From positions 3,348,001-3,412,000 of the forward strand of contig OZ244909.1 in the NCBI GenBank assembly GCA_965221725.1: a DNA stretch of 64,000 nt, given 5' to 3'. Shown one piece after another: positions 8,986 to 17,812 of this stretch (position 1 is the first letter of the stretch; each line of letters opens with the position of its first letter). The translations under genes were made by a program, and so were the position numbers. Below the pieces are notes generated by a model. The model was not told the DNA's origin and did not search any database. It saw only the letters and a program-made list of their open reading frames with translations. Source of the DNA: HK1 sp965221725 (GTDB lineage Bacteria > Pseudomonadota > Gammaproteobacteria > HK1).

Positions 8986-9573
8986 TCAGGGCCACAGATC
9001 GGCGAGGCTGAAGGTCACCGCATCGAACGGAGGGATGGCGACCGGGTCGGCGTCCGCGGCGGTGGCCGTCAGCGCCCACTGCCCATCGCGCAGCTCGAAC
9101 GCCTCCAGAAGCCGGGCCAGCGGATCCACCAGCCACAGGTGGGCGACCCCTTCGCGCGCATACACCGAGCGCTTGCCGCAGAGATCGAGCTTGCGGGTCG
9201 AGGGCGAGAGCACTTCGCAGACCCAGTCCGGCGCCAGGGTGACGTAGGCGGTGTCGGGAAATTCAGGCATCCGCTCCCGGCGCCAGCCGGCGAGGTCCGG
9301 TACCACAATGTCTTCGTCGAAGTGCAGCTCCGGCTCGAAGACGATCCACCACCCGCCCGGACCACCATGTCTCTTGCCGAAAGAACCGATGAGCTCTCCG
9401 CCCAGATACGAACTGGCGTGCGCATGGGGCATGGCCGGCCGGGGGTGGGTGTGGAGGGTGCCGTCGACGATTTCGGCCACCCGGTGCGCGGGGGCGTCGA
9501 GCACATCCTGGTAGGTCGCCCTCGGCGCCGCCGCAGGCTCATGCTTCCGGGTCGCGGCGCCTGACAGGTCCAT
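8986..9573 (-). CDS. Uma2 family (DUF820) PD-(D/E)XK nuclease-like protein, copy 1
   Basis: A 195-residue Uma2-family protein. The ATG at 9573 is chosen because it aligns with the start of the neighbouring copy and follows AAAGGGG. The nuclease-fold core is visible: ELHFDEDIVVPDLAGWRRER in the middle, then PDWVCEVLSPSTRKLD, with the acidic residues and lysine expected for the PD-(D/E)XK superfamily, then VAHLWLVDPLARLLEAF. The family is widespread and usually of unknown biological role. It is one of two nearly identical genes in direct tandem; the second starts 727 bases further along the window, and the tail of a third copy follows at the same spacing. Confidence 0.85.
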   Translation of the reverse strand: MDLSGAATRKHEPAAAPRATYQDVLDAPAHRVAEIVDGTLHTHPRPAMPHAHASSYLGGELIGSFGKRHGGPGGWWIVFEPELHFDEDIVVPDLAGWRRERMPEFPDTAYVTLAPDWVCEVLSPSTRKLDLCGKRSVYAREGVAHLWLVDPLARLLEAFELRDGQWALTATAADADPVAIPPFDAVTFSLADLWP

Positions 9574-9712
9574 GATGCCCCTTTGTTGCCTCGCCCCAGG
9601 ATGACGGGTCCGAACGCCGGGCTCGGTGAGAATTCCAGGCCGGGACGTTAGCACGTCCGGCAAATTTGCGAGCCGGCATCATCCGACCGCAGACCGGCCG
9701 GCGCAATCTCGC

Positions 9713-10294
9713 TCAGGGCCACAGATCGGCGAGGCTGAAGGTCACCGCATCGAACGGAGGGATGGCGACCGGGTCGGCGTCCGCGGCGGTGGCAATCAAC
9801 GCCCACTGCCCATCGCGCAGCTCGAACGCCTCCAGAAGCCGGGCCAGCGGGTCCACCAGCCACAGGTGCGTCACGCCTTCACGCGCATACACCGGGCGCT
9901 TGCCGCACAGATCGAGCTTGCGGGTCGAGGGCGAGAGCACTTCGCAGACCCAGTCCGGTGCCAGGGTGACGTAGGCGGTGTCGGGAAATTCAGGCATCCG
10001 CTCCCGGCGCCAGCCCGCGAGGTCCGGCACCACAATGTCCTCGTCGAAGTGCAGCTCCGGCTCGTCGACGATCCACCACCCACCCGGACCACCGGGGTTG
10101 TTGTCGAAGGGTCCACCGATCTTGACGCCGAGAGACGAACTGGCCCGCGCATGAGGCATGGCCGGGCGTGGGTGGGTGTGGAGCATGCCGTCGATGATTT
10201 CGGCCACCCGGTGGGCGGGGGCGTCGAGCACATCCTGGTAGGTCGCCCTCGGCGCTGCCGCAGGCTCATGCTTCCGGGCCGCTGTGCCTGCCAT
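9713..10294 (-). CDS. Uma2 family (DUF820) PD-(D/E)XK nuclease-like protein, copy 2
   Basis: A 193-residue paralogue of the adjacent gene, starting at ATG 10294 with GAGGGGGG about 8 bases upstream. Nearly all changes relative to copy 1 fall between residues 65 and 85 (the loop after SSLGVKIGG), while the nuclease-like core (ELHFDEDIVVPDL, then CEVLSPSTRKLDL) is identical. The spacing of 727 bases includes the upstream region, so each gene retains its own short leader. The near identity implies a recent duplication or gene conversion. Confidence 0.85.
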   Translation of the reverse strand: MAGTAARKHEPAAAPRATYQDVLDAPAHRVAEIIDGMLHTHPRPAMPHARASSSLGVKIGGPFDNNPGGPGGWWIVDEPELHFDEDIVVPDLAGWRRERMPEFPDTAYVTLAPDWVCEVLSPSTRKLDLCGKRPVYAREGVTHLWLVDPLARLLEAFELRDGQWALIATAADADPVAIPPFDAVTFSLADLWP

Positions 10295-10353
10295 GTTCGC
10301 GATGCCCCCCTCGTCATGTCGCCCGAAGATGGCGGAGCCGAACGCCGGGCTCG

Positions 10354-10475
10354 GTGAGAGTTTCAGGCCGGGACGTTAGCACGTCCGGCAAATTTGCGAG
10401 CCGACATTATCCGACCGCAGACCGGCCGGCGCGACTCGCTCAGGGCCACAGATCGGCGAGGCTGAAGGTCACCAC
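10354..10475 (-). pseudogene. Truncated third Uma2 repeat unit (3' end of gene only)
   Basis: The inter-gene sequence and the last 10 or so codons of the Uma2 gene recur here exactly 727 bases from the corresponding part of copy 2 (for example the string GCCACAGATCGG at 8991, 9718 and 10445). The match stops at about 10474. This marks the edge of the tandem duplication. No functional protein can be made from it. Confidence 0.7.
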
Positions 10476-10478
10476 ATC

Positions 10479-10578
10479 AGTCGCCCCAACCGAGTGCGTA
10501 CCAGATCGATCTCGGCCTTCGGGGTCTTGGTGCCCGTCCGGGACTTCTTCGTAAAAGGATGCGCAGGGATGCGCAGGC
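10479..10578 (-). pseudogene. C-terminal fragment of a RelE/HigB-like toxin gene
   Basis: Read on the minus strand, this short stretch gives HPFTKKSRTGTKTPKAEI followed by DLVRTRLG, which matches the conserved C-terminal pattern of phage-derived Gp49/HigB-type RelE toxins (a basic KK..KTPK segment, then a helix with acidic and arginine residues). Nothing upstream can encode the rest because the tamB stop codon lies immediately adjacent. It is a fragment, joined at its downstream side to the truncated Uma2 repeat. Confidence 0.5.
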
Positions 10579-10579
10579 G

Positions 10580-13500
10580 TTACCGCGAGTCACCGTCTCG
10601 TTCGACGCTGAAGAGCAGATCGAGGCCGTGCCGCTCGCCTGATTCCACTTCGAGGCCGAGGTGATCGGTGAGGCGGTAGTCGACGAACACGCTCCCGGTC
10701 CGACGCACCAGCGAATGCACGTACCGCACCCCGAAGTCGGCGCTCAGCCGCTTGCCCAGTATCAGCGACGCATCGGCGGTGTCGCCGACGCCGCCCACGT
10801 CGACACTCAGCTCATCCAGCCCCAGGTCCGATCGAAGCCGCGCGCCGACGCCCCTCGTGCCTTCGAGCCCGAGGCGGAGCGCCGCCTGGGACAGGAGGGC
10901 GGTCTCGCGCTCGCCCGCGCTTGACAGGGTACGGCCGGTGAGCACGAGGGAGAGCGCTTCCGGCTCGGCCAGGGGCGGTTCGGAGAAGGCCCGCGATCTC
11001 GGGGTGCTGATGGTGCCGCCAATCGTGATGCCCGCGGTGATGTCCCCGGCTCTGCGCACGGCCCGAATGTCGATCCCGGGGTCGTCCAGCGGGCCGGCAA
11101 ACGTCACGCGACCGTGCTCGATATCCAGTTCCTGACCGTAGAGCGTGAACCGGCCGTCCGTGAGGTCGAGGGTTCCGAACCCCTCCAGCACGCCGCCCGG
11201 CGTCTGTCGGACCCTCAGCTCCCCGGTCAGTCGCGAAAGCAGTCCATAGCCGTCGAAGACCACCTCGTCGCCGAGCACGACCAGCAAGTCCGTCCCGACA
11301 TCCGGTCCGCGGCCGGATTCGGGTTCGGGCTCGGGGTTGGGGTCGGCCCGGGAGTCGGCTCGGGATTCGGCTTCGGATTCGTCCCGGGAATCGGCCCGAG
11401 AGCTGGCCCGAGAGTTGACCTGGGATTCGTCCCGGGAGCCGGCCAGAGATTCGGCCCGAGAGTTGGCTTGGGACTCGGTCCGGGAATCGACCCGGGAGTC
11501 AGCCTGGGACTCGGTCCGGGATCCGTCCCGGGAGTCGGTCCGAGATTCAGCTTGGGAGTCGGTCCGAGAGCCAGCTTGGGAGTCGTCCCGGGAATCGTCC
11601 CGGGAGCCGGTTCGGGAGTCGGCCGGGGGCTCGCCCCGGGAATCAGTGCCGGTTCCGGCCCCGGTGCGGCTGACCAGCACCTCGTCGGCGGACACGTCGA
11701 CAACCCCTTCGGTGCGCTCGCGCGGGGTGATCCGGGCCTGCGGAACCACCACCCGCCCGCTGATCTCGAGCGTTTCGCCCGCCGCGGCGATGGTGACGTC
11801 CGGGGATATGGTGACGACCGCTTCGGGAAGGCGCACGATCTCGAACGACTCGCCGGTGATGGCGAGGTCTTCCGCGGTCCACCTCGCCTCCGCCCCCAGC
11901 CGGCCGGATCCGTCGATGCCGAGGTGTCCGTCTCCCGAGCGCAGCACCCCGCCGATGGCGATCCGCTCCGCGTCGTCGGCCCGCGCTTCGAGGTGAGAGT
12001 CGGAGAGCTCGATGCCGAGATCGTGGACGCGCGCGCCATCGATTTCGACCCGCGCGACGCCGAGCGCACGGGGCGCGCCGACGGTGCCGCCGATGCGGGC
12101 CTCGACGAACGCCTCGCCCTCGGCCGAGAGCGGGCCGGCGACAAAGGCGGCTATCGGGTCGAGCCGCGGCAACGACACATTGATCGCCCCGTCGAGCGAT
12201 GCCTCCCGGCCCCGACCCTCGACGCGCAGGCGGCCCTGCACCGGTCCGTCGCCGCCGAGCACCGACCGGAAGTCCATCTCGGTCCGGCTCGCCTCGACCG
12301 TGATATTCAGCGCGGTGTCGGCGTGCGCGACCGCCAGCGGCTCGCCCTGGCCCAGCGGCACCGTCAGTTCGCCCGGAGACACGCGGGCCGCGATGCGCCC
12401 TTCGAGGCGGCCGCCGTCGAGCGACCCCGCCCCCTCGACGTCCAGAGCGCCGGTCAGGCTGGACTCGGCCGGCAGCCACGGCCGCAGCGCCGAGAGCGGG
12501 AGTGATTCGATGCCGAACCGGGATTGGATGCGGTCCGTGCGCTCGAAGTCCGCGCAGGCGCGGGCCCCGGTGCCGGACTTCAGGCAGGTGGTCCCGATTC
12601 GGAGCCGATCGGCGTCCACGCCGAACTCCGACGCATCCGCCAGGCGCCAGGTCTCGCCGCCGGCCGCAGTGAACGTGGCCTCGGCCAGCTCACCGCGCCA
12701 CCGCCCGGCTGCCATCCCTCCCGCCAGCCGGAGGTCCAGGTCGCCGAGGCTCGACGTGGCGGTTGCGTGCGCGCTGTGGGCGGCGAGGGCGCCGTCGGCC
12801 CGGAGCTCGACGGACCCGATGCGATGCGCCCCGGCGCGGGCCTCCCCGACCTGCACCACCACCTGCGACTTCGACTGCGCATCCGCAATCTCGGCCTCGA
12901 TCGTGGCCCGCCGGGCGCTCCAGTCCCGGTAGTGCAGGTCCCGTCCGGCGAGGCGCATCGTCATCCGCGGCGACGCCACGGCCCCTCTCAATTCACCCTC
13001 GCCCGAGAGACGCCCCTGCGCATCCGGAAGCACCGCGCTCAGGTCCGGGGCATCGAGCGAGAACGCGAGATCCATCTCCCGGTGGTGGTCGTACATCCCC
13101 TCAAGCGCCAGACGGTTGTCTCCCGAGCGCAGAGACACCCCCTGCGCGCTCAGTCGCCCGCCCGCCACCGCCACCGTCCCGCGACCCGCGACCGGATGAT
13201 CCCGCAGCCGACCTTGCAGCTTGCGGATATCGACCGTGGCATGGGGGGCGCCATCGGCCATCCGGCCCCGCACCACGGCGGAGGCATCGAGCGTCCCGTT
13301 CCACTGCGACCAGTGCCGGCCCGGGTCGAGCCCGCGGGCGTCGACCTCGAGATCCCAGCCGATCTCGGGGCGCCACCCGATCCGGCCGCGCGCCGTCGTC
13401 TGCCCGGCGAGGGCGCGGATCAGCAGCGGTTCCAGGTCGAGGCCCGCATCGTCCAGTACCCCGGTCAGCGTGATGTGGGCGGGCGGCAACGTTTCCGTCT

Positions 13501-15667
13501 CCAGCGCCCCGTCGAGCTGGATCTCCAGCGCATCCAGCGGACCGTTCAGCGCCAGCGCCCCGTGGGAACTGGACAGCGCGGCGGGTCCATTCAGGGGTCC
13601 ATCCGTCGTTCCATTCAGGGGTCCGTTCACGGGTCCGTCCAGGGGTCCATTCAGGGGTCCATCCATCGTTTCATCCACGGGTCTATTTGGGGGCCATCGC
13701 AGATCGGTCCATTCGGACACCATGCGGAGTTCGGGCGCCGGGTCGGCCGGCCTGATCTCGCCGGTGCTCGACACCGCGAACGGGGCCGAGAGCGCGTGCG
13801 TGAAGCGCAAGGCCCCGGAGGGGTTCCCGCGCACGGTGCCGGCGCCGCGAAGCCTCACCTCGCGGGAGACGGTCTGCGCACCCCAGGCGAACGAGCCCGT
13901 GACTTCGGTCTCGCCGGCGGCCGTGACCGTCGCCGATGCGCTCACGTGCGCGTCGCGCACCCGGTCCGGCGCCTCCAGCGCCGCGGTGAGGTCGAGCTTC
14001 GCCAGGGCGGTGGTCCCCCTCGCCTCGAGCCGGCCCCTGGGGCTCGTGACCATCGGCGCTCCGGCGAGCGGCCAGAAGAGGCCGTTCCACCGGGCGACGG
14101 CTTCGAAGCCGGATGCGTCCCCGAGCGACAGCGTGGCGTCGGCCGAGGCGCTGAACGGCGAGATCACGCTCGGGCGCAGGACCACCCGCCCGAGGTCGCC
14201 GCTCGCGTCGAGCGCGCCCGACAGGGTCGTGGCCGATGCCGTCACCGCCCGCCAGTGCGCCCTCGTGGAGGATCCGGCCGTTGCACCGGATGTCGAGGTC
14301 GCACCCGCTGCCGTCGCCGCCCGCCAGCGCGCCGTCAGCGCGAATGGCAGCGCCGCCGACGGCTCGACCGACCCCGTCCCCTCCAGCGCGATTCGCATGG
14401 CCGGCAGCCGGTCGGCGGCGAGGTCGAGGTCGAGGGCGAGGCGCAGGGCGTCGAGTCCCCCGCCGAGCTCGAAACGTCCCTCCGGGCTTCGCACCGACGG
14501 CGGCCCGATGAGCGGCCATCGCAGATCTTGCCATGCGCCGCGCGCCTCCAGCTCGTATCCCTGCGCGGTGCGCCTCCACCGGCCGCTCGACCGGAGTTCG
14601 ACGGGCGCTTGCATGGCCGCGTCGAAATCGAGGGACTGCGCATTGCCGGCCATGGTCAGCCGCCCCTCGTGGGTGGCGCCGTCGGCGTGGCTCGTCCACT
14701 GCGCTTGCAGGTCGAGCCCGAACGGCGCCACCGGCGCCATGGTGCCGTTCGCCGCGAGCCGCCAGGTCGGGCCGGTGAGGTTCAGGTCGGCAAGGGTCAA
14801 CCGCGTTTCGGTGAGATGGGTGGAGAACGTCACGGATTCGACCGGAACCTCCTCCCCGCCCACGACGACGGTGACGTTCGTGGCGGTGACGGCCGGCGCC
14901 GCCACCCGCAGGACCGGCCAGGCCGGTAGGGCCGGCCCCGCCGGCTGGACTGGCTTCGCCGGTGTGATCGGCTTGGCCGATTGGGCCGATTGGTCCGACC
15001 CCGCCGGCGTGACCGATCCGGTCGACTGGGCCGGTCCCGCTGGTGCGATCGGCTCCGCTGGTGTGACCGACCTGGTCGATTGGGCGGATTGGTCCGACCC
15101 CGCCGGCGTGACCGATCCGGTCGATTGGGCCGGTCCCGCCGGTGCGATCGGCTCCGCTGATTGGGTCGACCCCGTTGGTGTGATCGGCTTGGCCGGCCCT
15201 GCGGCCGGCCCCGGTCCCACCCCCGGTGCCGCATCCGTGGATGCCGGGGCTTCGGGCAGTGCGATCCTCACCCCGTCCATCGCGAGCGCGTTCAGGTGCA
15301 TCTCTCCCGCGAGCAGCTTCGCGGGGTCCAGTGCAAGCTCCAGCGTGGCTGCGGTGAGGTCAAACGACGGATGGCGAATCCCGAAGTCGCGCACCCGCAC
15401 CGTGTGGGTCAGGCGCCCCGAGACCTCGCCGATCCGCACGCGATCACCGGCCCGCCGGTCGACCCCGGCCAGAATCCAGCGCGTCCCGGTTTCGGTCGCG
15501 GGCGCGGCGGCCAGAAGTGCGAGAACCACCGCAACCACCACGGCCGCGACGCCGCCGCCCCGCGCCGCCGCGCGGAGGAAGGCGCGCGCCGCCCCGGACC
15601 GGGCGTGGGCCGCAGACACCCCTCCCGGGCGACGCTCCCCGGGTCCGTGGTTGTCTCCCACCCTCAC
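10580..15667 (-). CDS. tamB: Translocation and assembly module inner-membrane subunit TamB
   Basis: About 1,695 residues if translation begins at the GTG at 15667. TamB is anchored in the inner membrane by one N-terminal helix (VAAVVVAVVLALLAAAP, near residues 36-52) and spans the periplasm as a long beta-rich groove that works with TamA in outer-membrane protein or lipid transport. The C-terminal DUF490 domain is clear: GTLDLTDGRFTLYGQELDIE, then GRVTFAGPLDDPGIDIRAVR, then a LVLTGR loop, with terminal strands ending LDLLFSVERD. The reading frame stays open upstream to 16171, but that part overlaps tamA and has no TamB character. The chosen GTG overlaps a duplicated copy of the tamA stop as GTGA, implying ancestral translational coupling. 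Three low-complexity insertions occur: a PAGPAQSTGSVTPAG-type repeat (residues about 155-250), NGPLDGP-type repeats (about 660-690) and an ESR/DSR repeat (about 1340-1450). Confidence 0.9.
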   Translation of the reverse strand: MRVGDNHGPGERRPGGVSAAHARSGAARAFLRAAARGGGVAAVVVAVVLALLAAAPATETGTRWILAGVDRRAGDRVRIGEVSGRLTHTVRVRDFGIRHPSFDLTAATLELALDPAKLLAGEMHLNALAMDGVRIALPEAPASTDAAPGVGPGPAAGPAKPITPTGSTQSAEPIAPAGPAQSTGSVTPAGSDQSAQSTRSVTPAEPIAPAGPAQSTGSVTPAGSDQSAQSAKPITPAKPVQPAGPALPAWPVLRVAAPAVTATNVTVVVGGEEVPVESVTFSTHLTETRLTLADLNLTGPTWRLAANGTMAPVAPFGLDLQAQWTSHADGATHEGRLTMAGNAQSLDFDAAMQAPVELRSSGRWRRTAQGYELEARGAWQDLRWPLIGPPSVRSPEGRFELGGGLDALRLALDLDLAADRLPAMRIALEGTGSVEPSAALPFALTARWRAATAAGATSTSGATAGSSTRAHWRAVTASATTLSGALDASGDLGRVVLRPSVISPFSASADATLSLGDASGFEAVARWNGLFWPLAGAPMVTSPRGRLEARGTTALAKLDLTAALEAPDRVRDAHVSASATVTAAGETEVTGSFAWGAQTVSREVRLRGAGTVRGNPSGALRFTHALSAPFAVSSTGEIRPADPAPELRMVSEWTDLRWPPNRPVDETMDGPLNGPLDGPVNGPLNGTTDGPLNGPAALSSSHGALALNGPLDALEIQLDGALETETLPPAHITLTGVLDDAGLDLEPLLIRALAGQTTARGRIGWRPEIGWDLEVDARGLDPGRHWSQWNGTLDASAVVRGRMADGAPHATVDIRKLQGRLRDHPVAGRGTVAVAGGRLSAQGVSLRSGDNRLALEGMYDHHREMDLAFSLDAPDLSAVLPDAQGRLSGEGELRGAVASPRMTMRLAGRDLHYRDWSARRATIEAEIADAQSKSQVVVQVGEARAGAHRIGSVELRADGALAAHSAHATATSSLGDLDLRLAGGMAAGRWRGELAEATFTAAGGETWRLADASEFGVDADRLRIGTTCLKSGTGARACADFERTDRIQSRFGIESLPLSALRPWLPAESSLTGALDVEGAGSLDGGRLEGRIAARVSPGELTVPLGQGEPLAVAHADTALNITVEASRTEMDFRSVLGGDGPVQGRLRVEGRGREASLDGAINVSLPRLDPIAAFVAGPLSAEGEAFVEARIGGTVGAPRALGVARVEIDGARVHDLGIELSDSHLEARADDAERIAIGGVLRSGDGHLGIDGSGRLGAEARWTAEDLAITGESFEIVRLPEAVVTISPDVTIAAAGETLEISGRVVVPQARITPRERTEGVVDVSADEVLVSRTGAGTGTDSRGEPPADSRTGSRDDSRDDSQAGSRTDSQAESRTDSRDGSRTESQADSRVDSRTESQANSRAESLAGSRDESQVNSRASSRADSRDESEAESRADSRADPNPEPEPESGRGPDVGTDLLVVLGDEVVFDGYGLLSRLTGELRVRQTPGGVLEGFGTLDLTDGRFTLYGQELDIEHGRVTFAGPLDDPGIDIRAVRRAGDITAGITIGGTISTPRSRAFSEPPLAEPEALSLVLTGRTLSSAGERETALLSQAALRLGLEGTRGVGARLRSDLGLDELSVDVGGVGDTADASLILGKRLSADFGVRYVHSLVRRTGSVFVDYRLTDHLGLEVESGERHGLDLLFSVERDGDSR
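11310..11640 (-). repeat. 12-bp coding tandem repeat in tamB (Ser-Arg-acidic tract)
   Basis: Roughly 330 bases of imperfect 12-base units encode a four-residue pattern such as DSRA, ESRD or ESQA repeated about 27 times. It lies just before the DUF490 core of TamB. The insertion is in frame and probably forms a flexible, highly charged linker. Confidence 0.7.
14930..15190 (-). repeat. Coding direct repeats in tamB (Pro/Ala/Ser/Thr-rich linker)
   Basis: Segments encoding SVTPAGSDQSAQS and IAPAGPAQSTGS occur twice in nearly identical form, as direct repeats of about 100 bases embedded in simpler 15-base-scale repeats. The linker separates the membrane-anchor region from the beta-rich body of TamB. 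Confidence 0.65.
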
Positions 15668-15917
15668 AGGTCGGGTCCGAGCCGCAGATGCAGGCGAAAG
15701 CGCTGCGTGGCGTCGAGCGGTCGGGCCACGTCGAGCCGCACCGCGCCGATCGGGGACTGCCGGCGCACGCCGCGACACCGCTCCCCGGGTCCGTGGTTGT
15801 CTCCCACCCTCACAGGTCGGGTCCGAGCCGCAGATGCAGGCGAAAGCGCTGCGTGGCGTCGAGCGGTCGGGCCACGTCGAGCCGCACCGCGCCGATCGGG
15901 GACTGCCAGCGCACGCC
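15634..15917 (-). repeat. 146-bp direct duplication of the tamA 3' end
   Basis: The block at 15634-15771 recurs at 15780-15917 with one recognisable mismatch near the end and a period of 146 bases. It contains the last codons of tamA, its TGA stop and the overlapping GTGA start motif of tamB. The far copy carries the functional tamA stop at 15810-15812. The near copy carries the likely tamB start at 15667. Because 146 is not a multiple of three, the frames of the two copies differ. Confidence 0.85.
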
Positions 15918-17690
15918 GAGCCCCACCCCGACCTTGAGCCCTTCGTTGCGGTACCCGGTGTCGAATGCGTTCCCCGCGTCGGTGAATACCGCTCCGCTCC
16001 ACCGACCCCGGATCGGATGTTCGTACTCGATGCTGCCGACCGCGAGCATCCGCCCGCCCACCACCGTCCCGCCGCCGTCGACCGGGCCGAGCGAGGCGAA
16101 CTCGTAACCCCTGACGCTGCTGTCGCCGCCGGCGAAGAACCGCTGCGAGGGCGGAAGCGCATCGAAGCCATCCACCGCCATCGCCCCCAACTCGGCCCGC
16201 GCGAGCAGCCGCCCGCCCCCCGGCACCGCCCGCACCCAGCCGGCCGAGCCCGAGAGCCTGAGAAAGGACACGTCCGAACCCGCCGCCTCGTGGCTGCCCC
16301 GCATCTCGCCGTGCAGCCGGTAGCCGTGGCTCGTCCGGAGCCGGTCGTCGTAGCGGGTCGTCGCGAGGCTCACCCCCGGTGTGAGCAGCCGGGCGATGCC
16401 GCGCGTTTTCCCCACCGAGAAGTCGTCGTAGGTGAGCGACACGAAGCGGGTCTCGATCCAATCGTCCCACCGTGACTTCGTCTGCGAGACGCCGATCCGG
16501 GCCTCACTGGTGCGCGAGGTCTCGGTGCGCTCGCCCACCACGCCCGCGTCGAGGGTCAACCACTCGGTGCGCGGATCCGCGAGAGGGATTCGGTACTCGG
16601 CGTCGAGCGAGCGCCGGACCAGCGACGCCGCGCTTCGTGCCGACCACCGATGCCCGCCGGCGCTCGCCCGCCGATCCTCGTAGCCGAGCCGCAGCCGCGG
16701 CCCGGCGTCGGTGGTGACCCCGGCCCCGGCCGTGAACGCATGTCGCTTCCTCGGCGTGAGCGAGACCTCGACGGGGACCGCGCCATCCTCGGTCCGGTCG
16801 ATGCGTGGATTCACGTCCACGCGCTCGAAGTAACCGCTTTGCGAAAGCCGCTGGCTCACCTCCACGAGCCGGTCGGCATCGTACGGCGCACCCTCGGGCC
16901 AGGCGGCCAGGCGCTCGACGAGAGACGCATCGAGCGCGGTCCGCTCGATGTCGAGCGCCCCGAACCGGAAGCGTCGCCCCGGCCGGTAGACGAGCTCCAC
17001 ATGGGCGCTCCGCGCCGCCACGTCGACGGTGAATCGGCGCGTGACGAACTCGCCTTCGAGATAGCCGTGCTCCGCCGCGTAGCGTTCGATGGCGCGTCTC
17101 GCCTCTTCGTACCCGCTGTGGTCGAGCACCTCGCCGGTGGCCATGCGCAGCGTGTCGAGATGCGCAGCGAATGCCTCGTCCCCGCTTCCGGTGCCCTCCA
17201 GGCGCATGTCGACAACTTCGATGAGCACCGGCTCCCCGGGCGATACGGACACCGTGGCGTGCGGGCACCCGTTGCTCTCGCCCTCTTCCCCGCCGAGCGT
17301 GACCGTCACCGATTCCGGTTCGTAGTAGCCGAGGGCGCGCAGGCCATCGCGCACCTCGTCCGCCGCCCGCTCCACGAGCCGCTCCACCCGCCACCGGGGA
17401 GCGTCGCAAGCCTCCTTCGCGAGCGACAGGTGCGCATGGACGTTGCGGGCCAGCGGGCCTTCAACGCCTTGCACGGTCACGTCCACGGTGTGCTCTGATT
17501 CTGTTGCGGCCGGTCCACTGGCGTTCGCGCCCCCGGAATCGAGTCCGTTTCCGTTCCGATCGCCGCTGACAGCGCAGCCGCCCGTCATGACCGCCCCCGC
17601 GAGAATGCACGTCAGGATCGCGCCGGACGGAGATTTTCGTCGGTATTCGCCGCCGGGTTCGGGCGGGCGCCGCCGGGTCCGTGCGTTCAT
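15810..17690 (-). CDS. tamA: Translocation and assembly module outer-membrane protein TamA (Omp85 family)
   Basis: A 626-residue Omp85-family barrel with periplasmic POTRA domains. The N-terminus has a hydrophobic signal (ILTCILAGAVMTGGC); a lipobox-like cysteine at residue 39 is possible, but the -3 residue is Thr, so ordinary signal peptidase I cleavage is equally likely. POTRA regions occupy roughly residues 60-310. The barrel carries the hallmark FFAGGDSSVRGYE and ends in alternating strands LDVARPLDATQRFRLHL. The ATG at 17690 is preferred over GTG 17735 because a TATAAT box lies just upstream of that GTG, placing it at the transcription start. It pairs with tamB downstream on the same strand. 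Confidence 0.9.
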   Translation of the reverse strand: MNARTRRRPPEPGGEYRRKSPSGAILTCILAGAVMTGGCAVSGDRNGNGLDSGGANASGPAATESEHTVDVTVQGVEGPLARNVHAHLSLAKEACDAPRWRVERLVERAADEVRDGLRALGYYEPESVTVTLGGEEGESNGCPHATVSVSPGEPVLIEVVDMRLEGTGSGDEAFAAHLDTLRMATGEVLDHSGYEEARRAIERYAAEHGYLEGEFVTRRFTVDVAARSAHVELVYRPGRRFRFGALDIERTALDASLVERLAAWPEGAPYDADRLVEVSQRLSQSGYFERVDVNPRIDRTEDGAVPVEVSLTPRKRHAFTAGAGVTTDAGPRLRLGYEDRRASAGGHRWSARSAASLVRRSLDAEYRIPLADPRTEWLTLDAGVVGERTETSRTSEARIGVSQTKSRWDDWIETRFVSLTYDDFSVGKTRGIARLLTPGVSLATTRYDDRLRTSHGYRLHGEMRGSHEAAGSDVSFLRLSGSAGWVRAVPGGGRLLARAELGAMAVDGFDALPPSQRFFAGGDSSVRGYEFASLGPVDGGGTVVGGRMLAVGSIEYEHPIRGRWSGAVFTDAGNAFDTGYRNEGLKVGVGLGVRWQSPIGAVRLDVARPLDATQRFRLHLRLGPDL

Positions 17691-17741
17691 GAATATCCGA
17701 GTGCGTGATGCCGGGAAGCGGATCGAAATCGCCACCCTCGT

Positions 17742-17747
17742 ATTATA
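17742..17747 (-). promoter_or_regulatory. TATAAT -10 box of the tamA-tamB promoter
   Basis: A perfect TATAAT on the minus strand lies about 52 bases upstream of the tamA ATG, giving a plausible leader of about 40 bases. No good -35 hexamer is found at 16-18 bases spacing, so the promoter may rely on an activator or an extended element. It lies in the short divergent gap between tamA and the cobB-like gene. Confidence 0.45.
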
Positions 17748-17812
17748 GTTCGCCTGGATCGTTGAGGATGATTCCGGCCGATTCGACGCCGCTCCCGCGA
17801 GGGCATTCCCTG

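Noticed and set aside
15668..16171. N-terminal extension of the TamB frame by 168 codons
   Set aside because: This part overlaps the barrel of tamA in another frame, is Ser/Arg/Pro-rich, and would place the membrane anchor more than 200 residues from the N-terminus.
13221..16475. A 1,084-codon plus-strand frame opposite tamB and tamA
   Set aside because: Shadow of high-GC coding sequence. The minus strand carries clear TamA and TamB domains throughout, and no ribosome site or family pattern supports the plus strand. The plus frame at 12524-14929 was rejected for the same reason.
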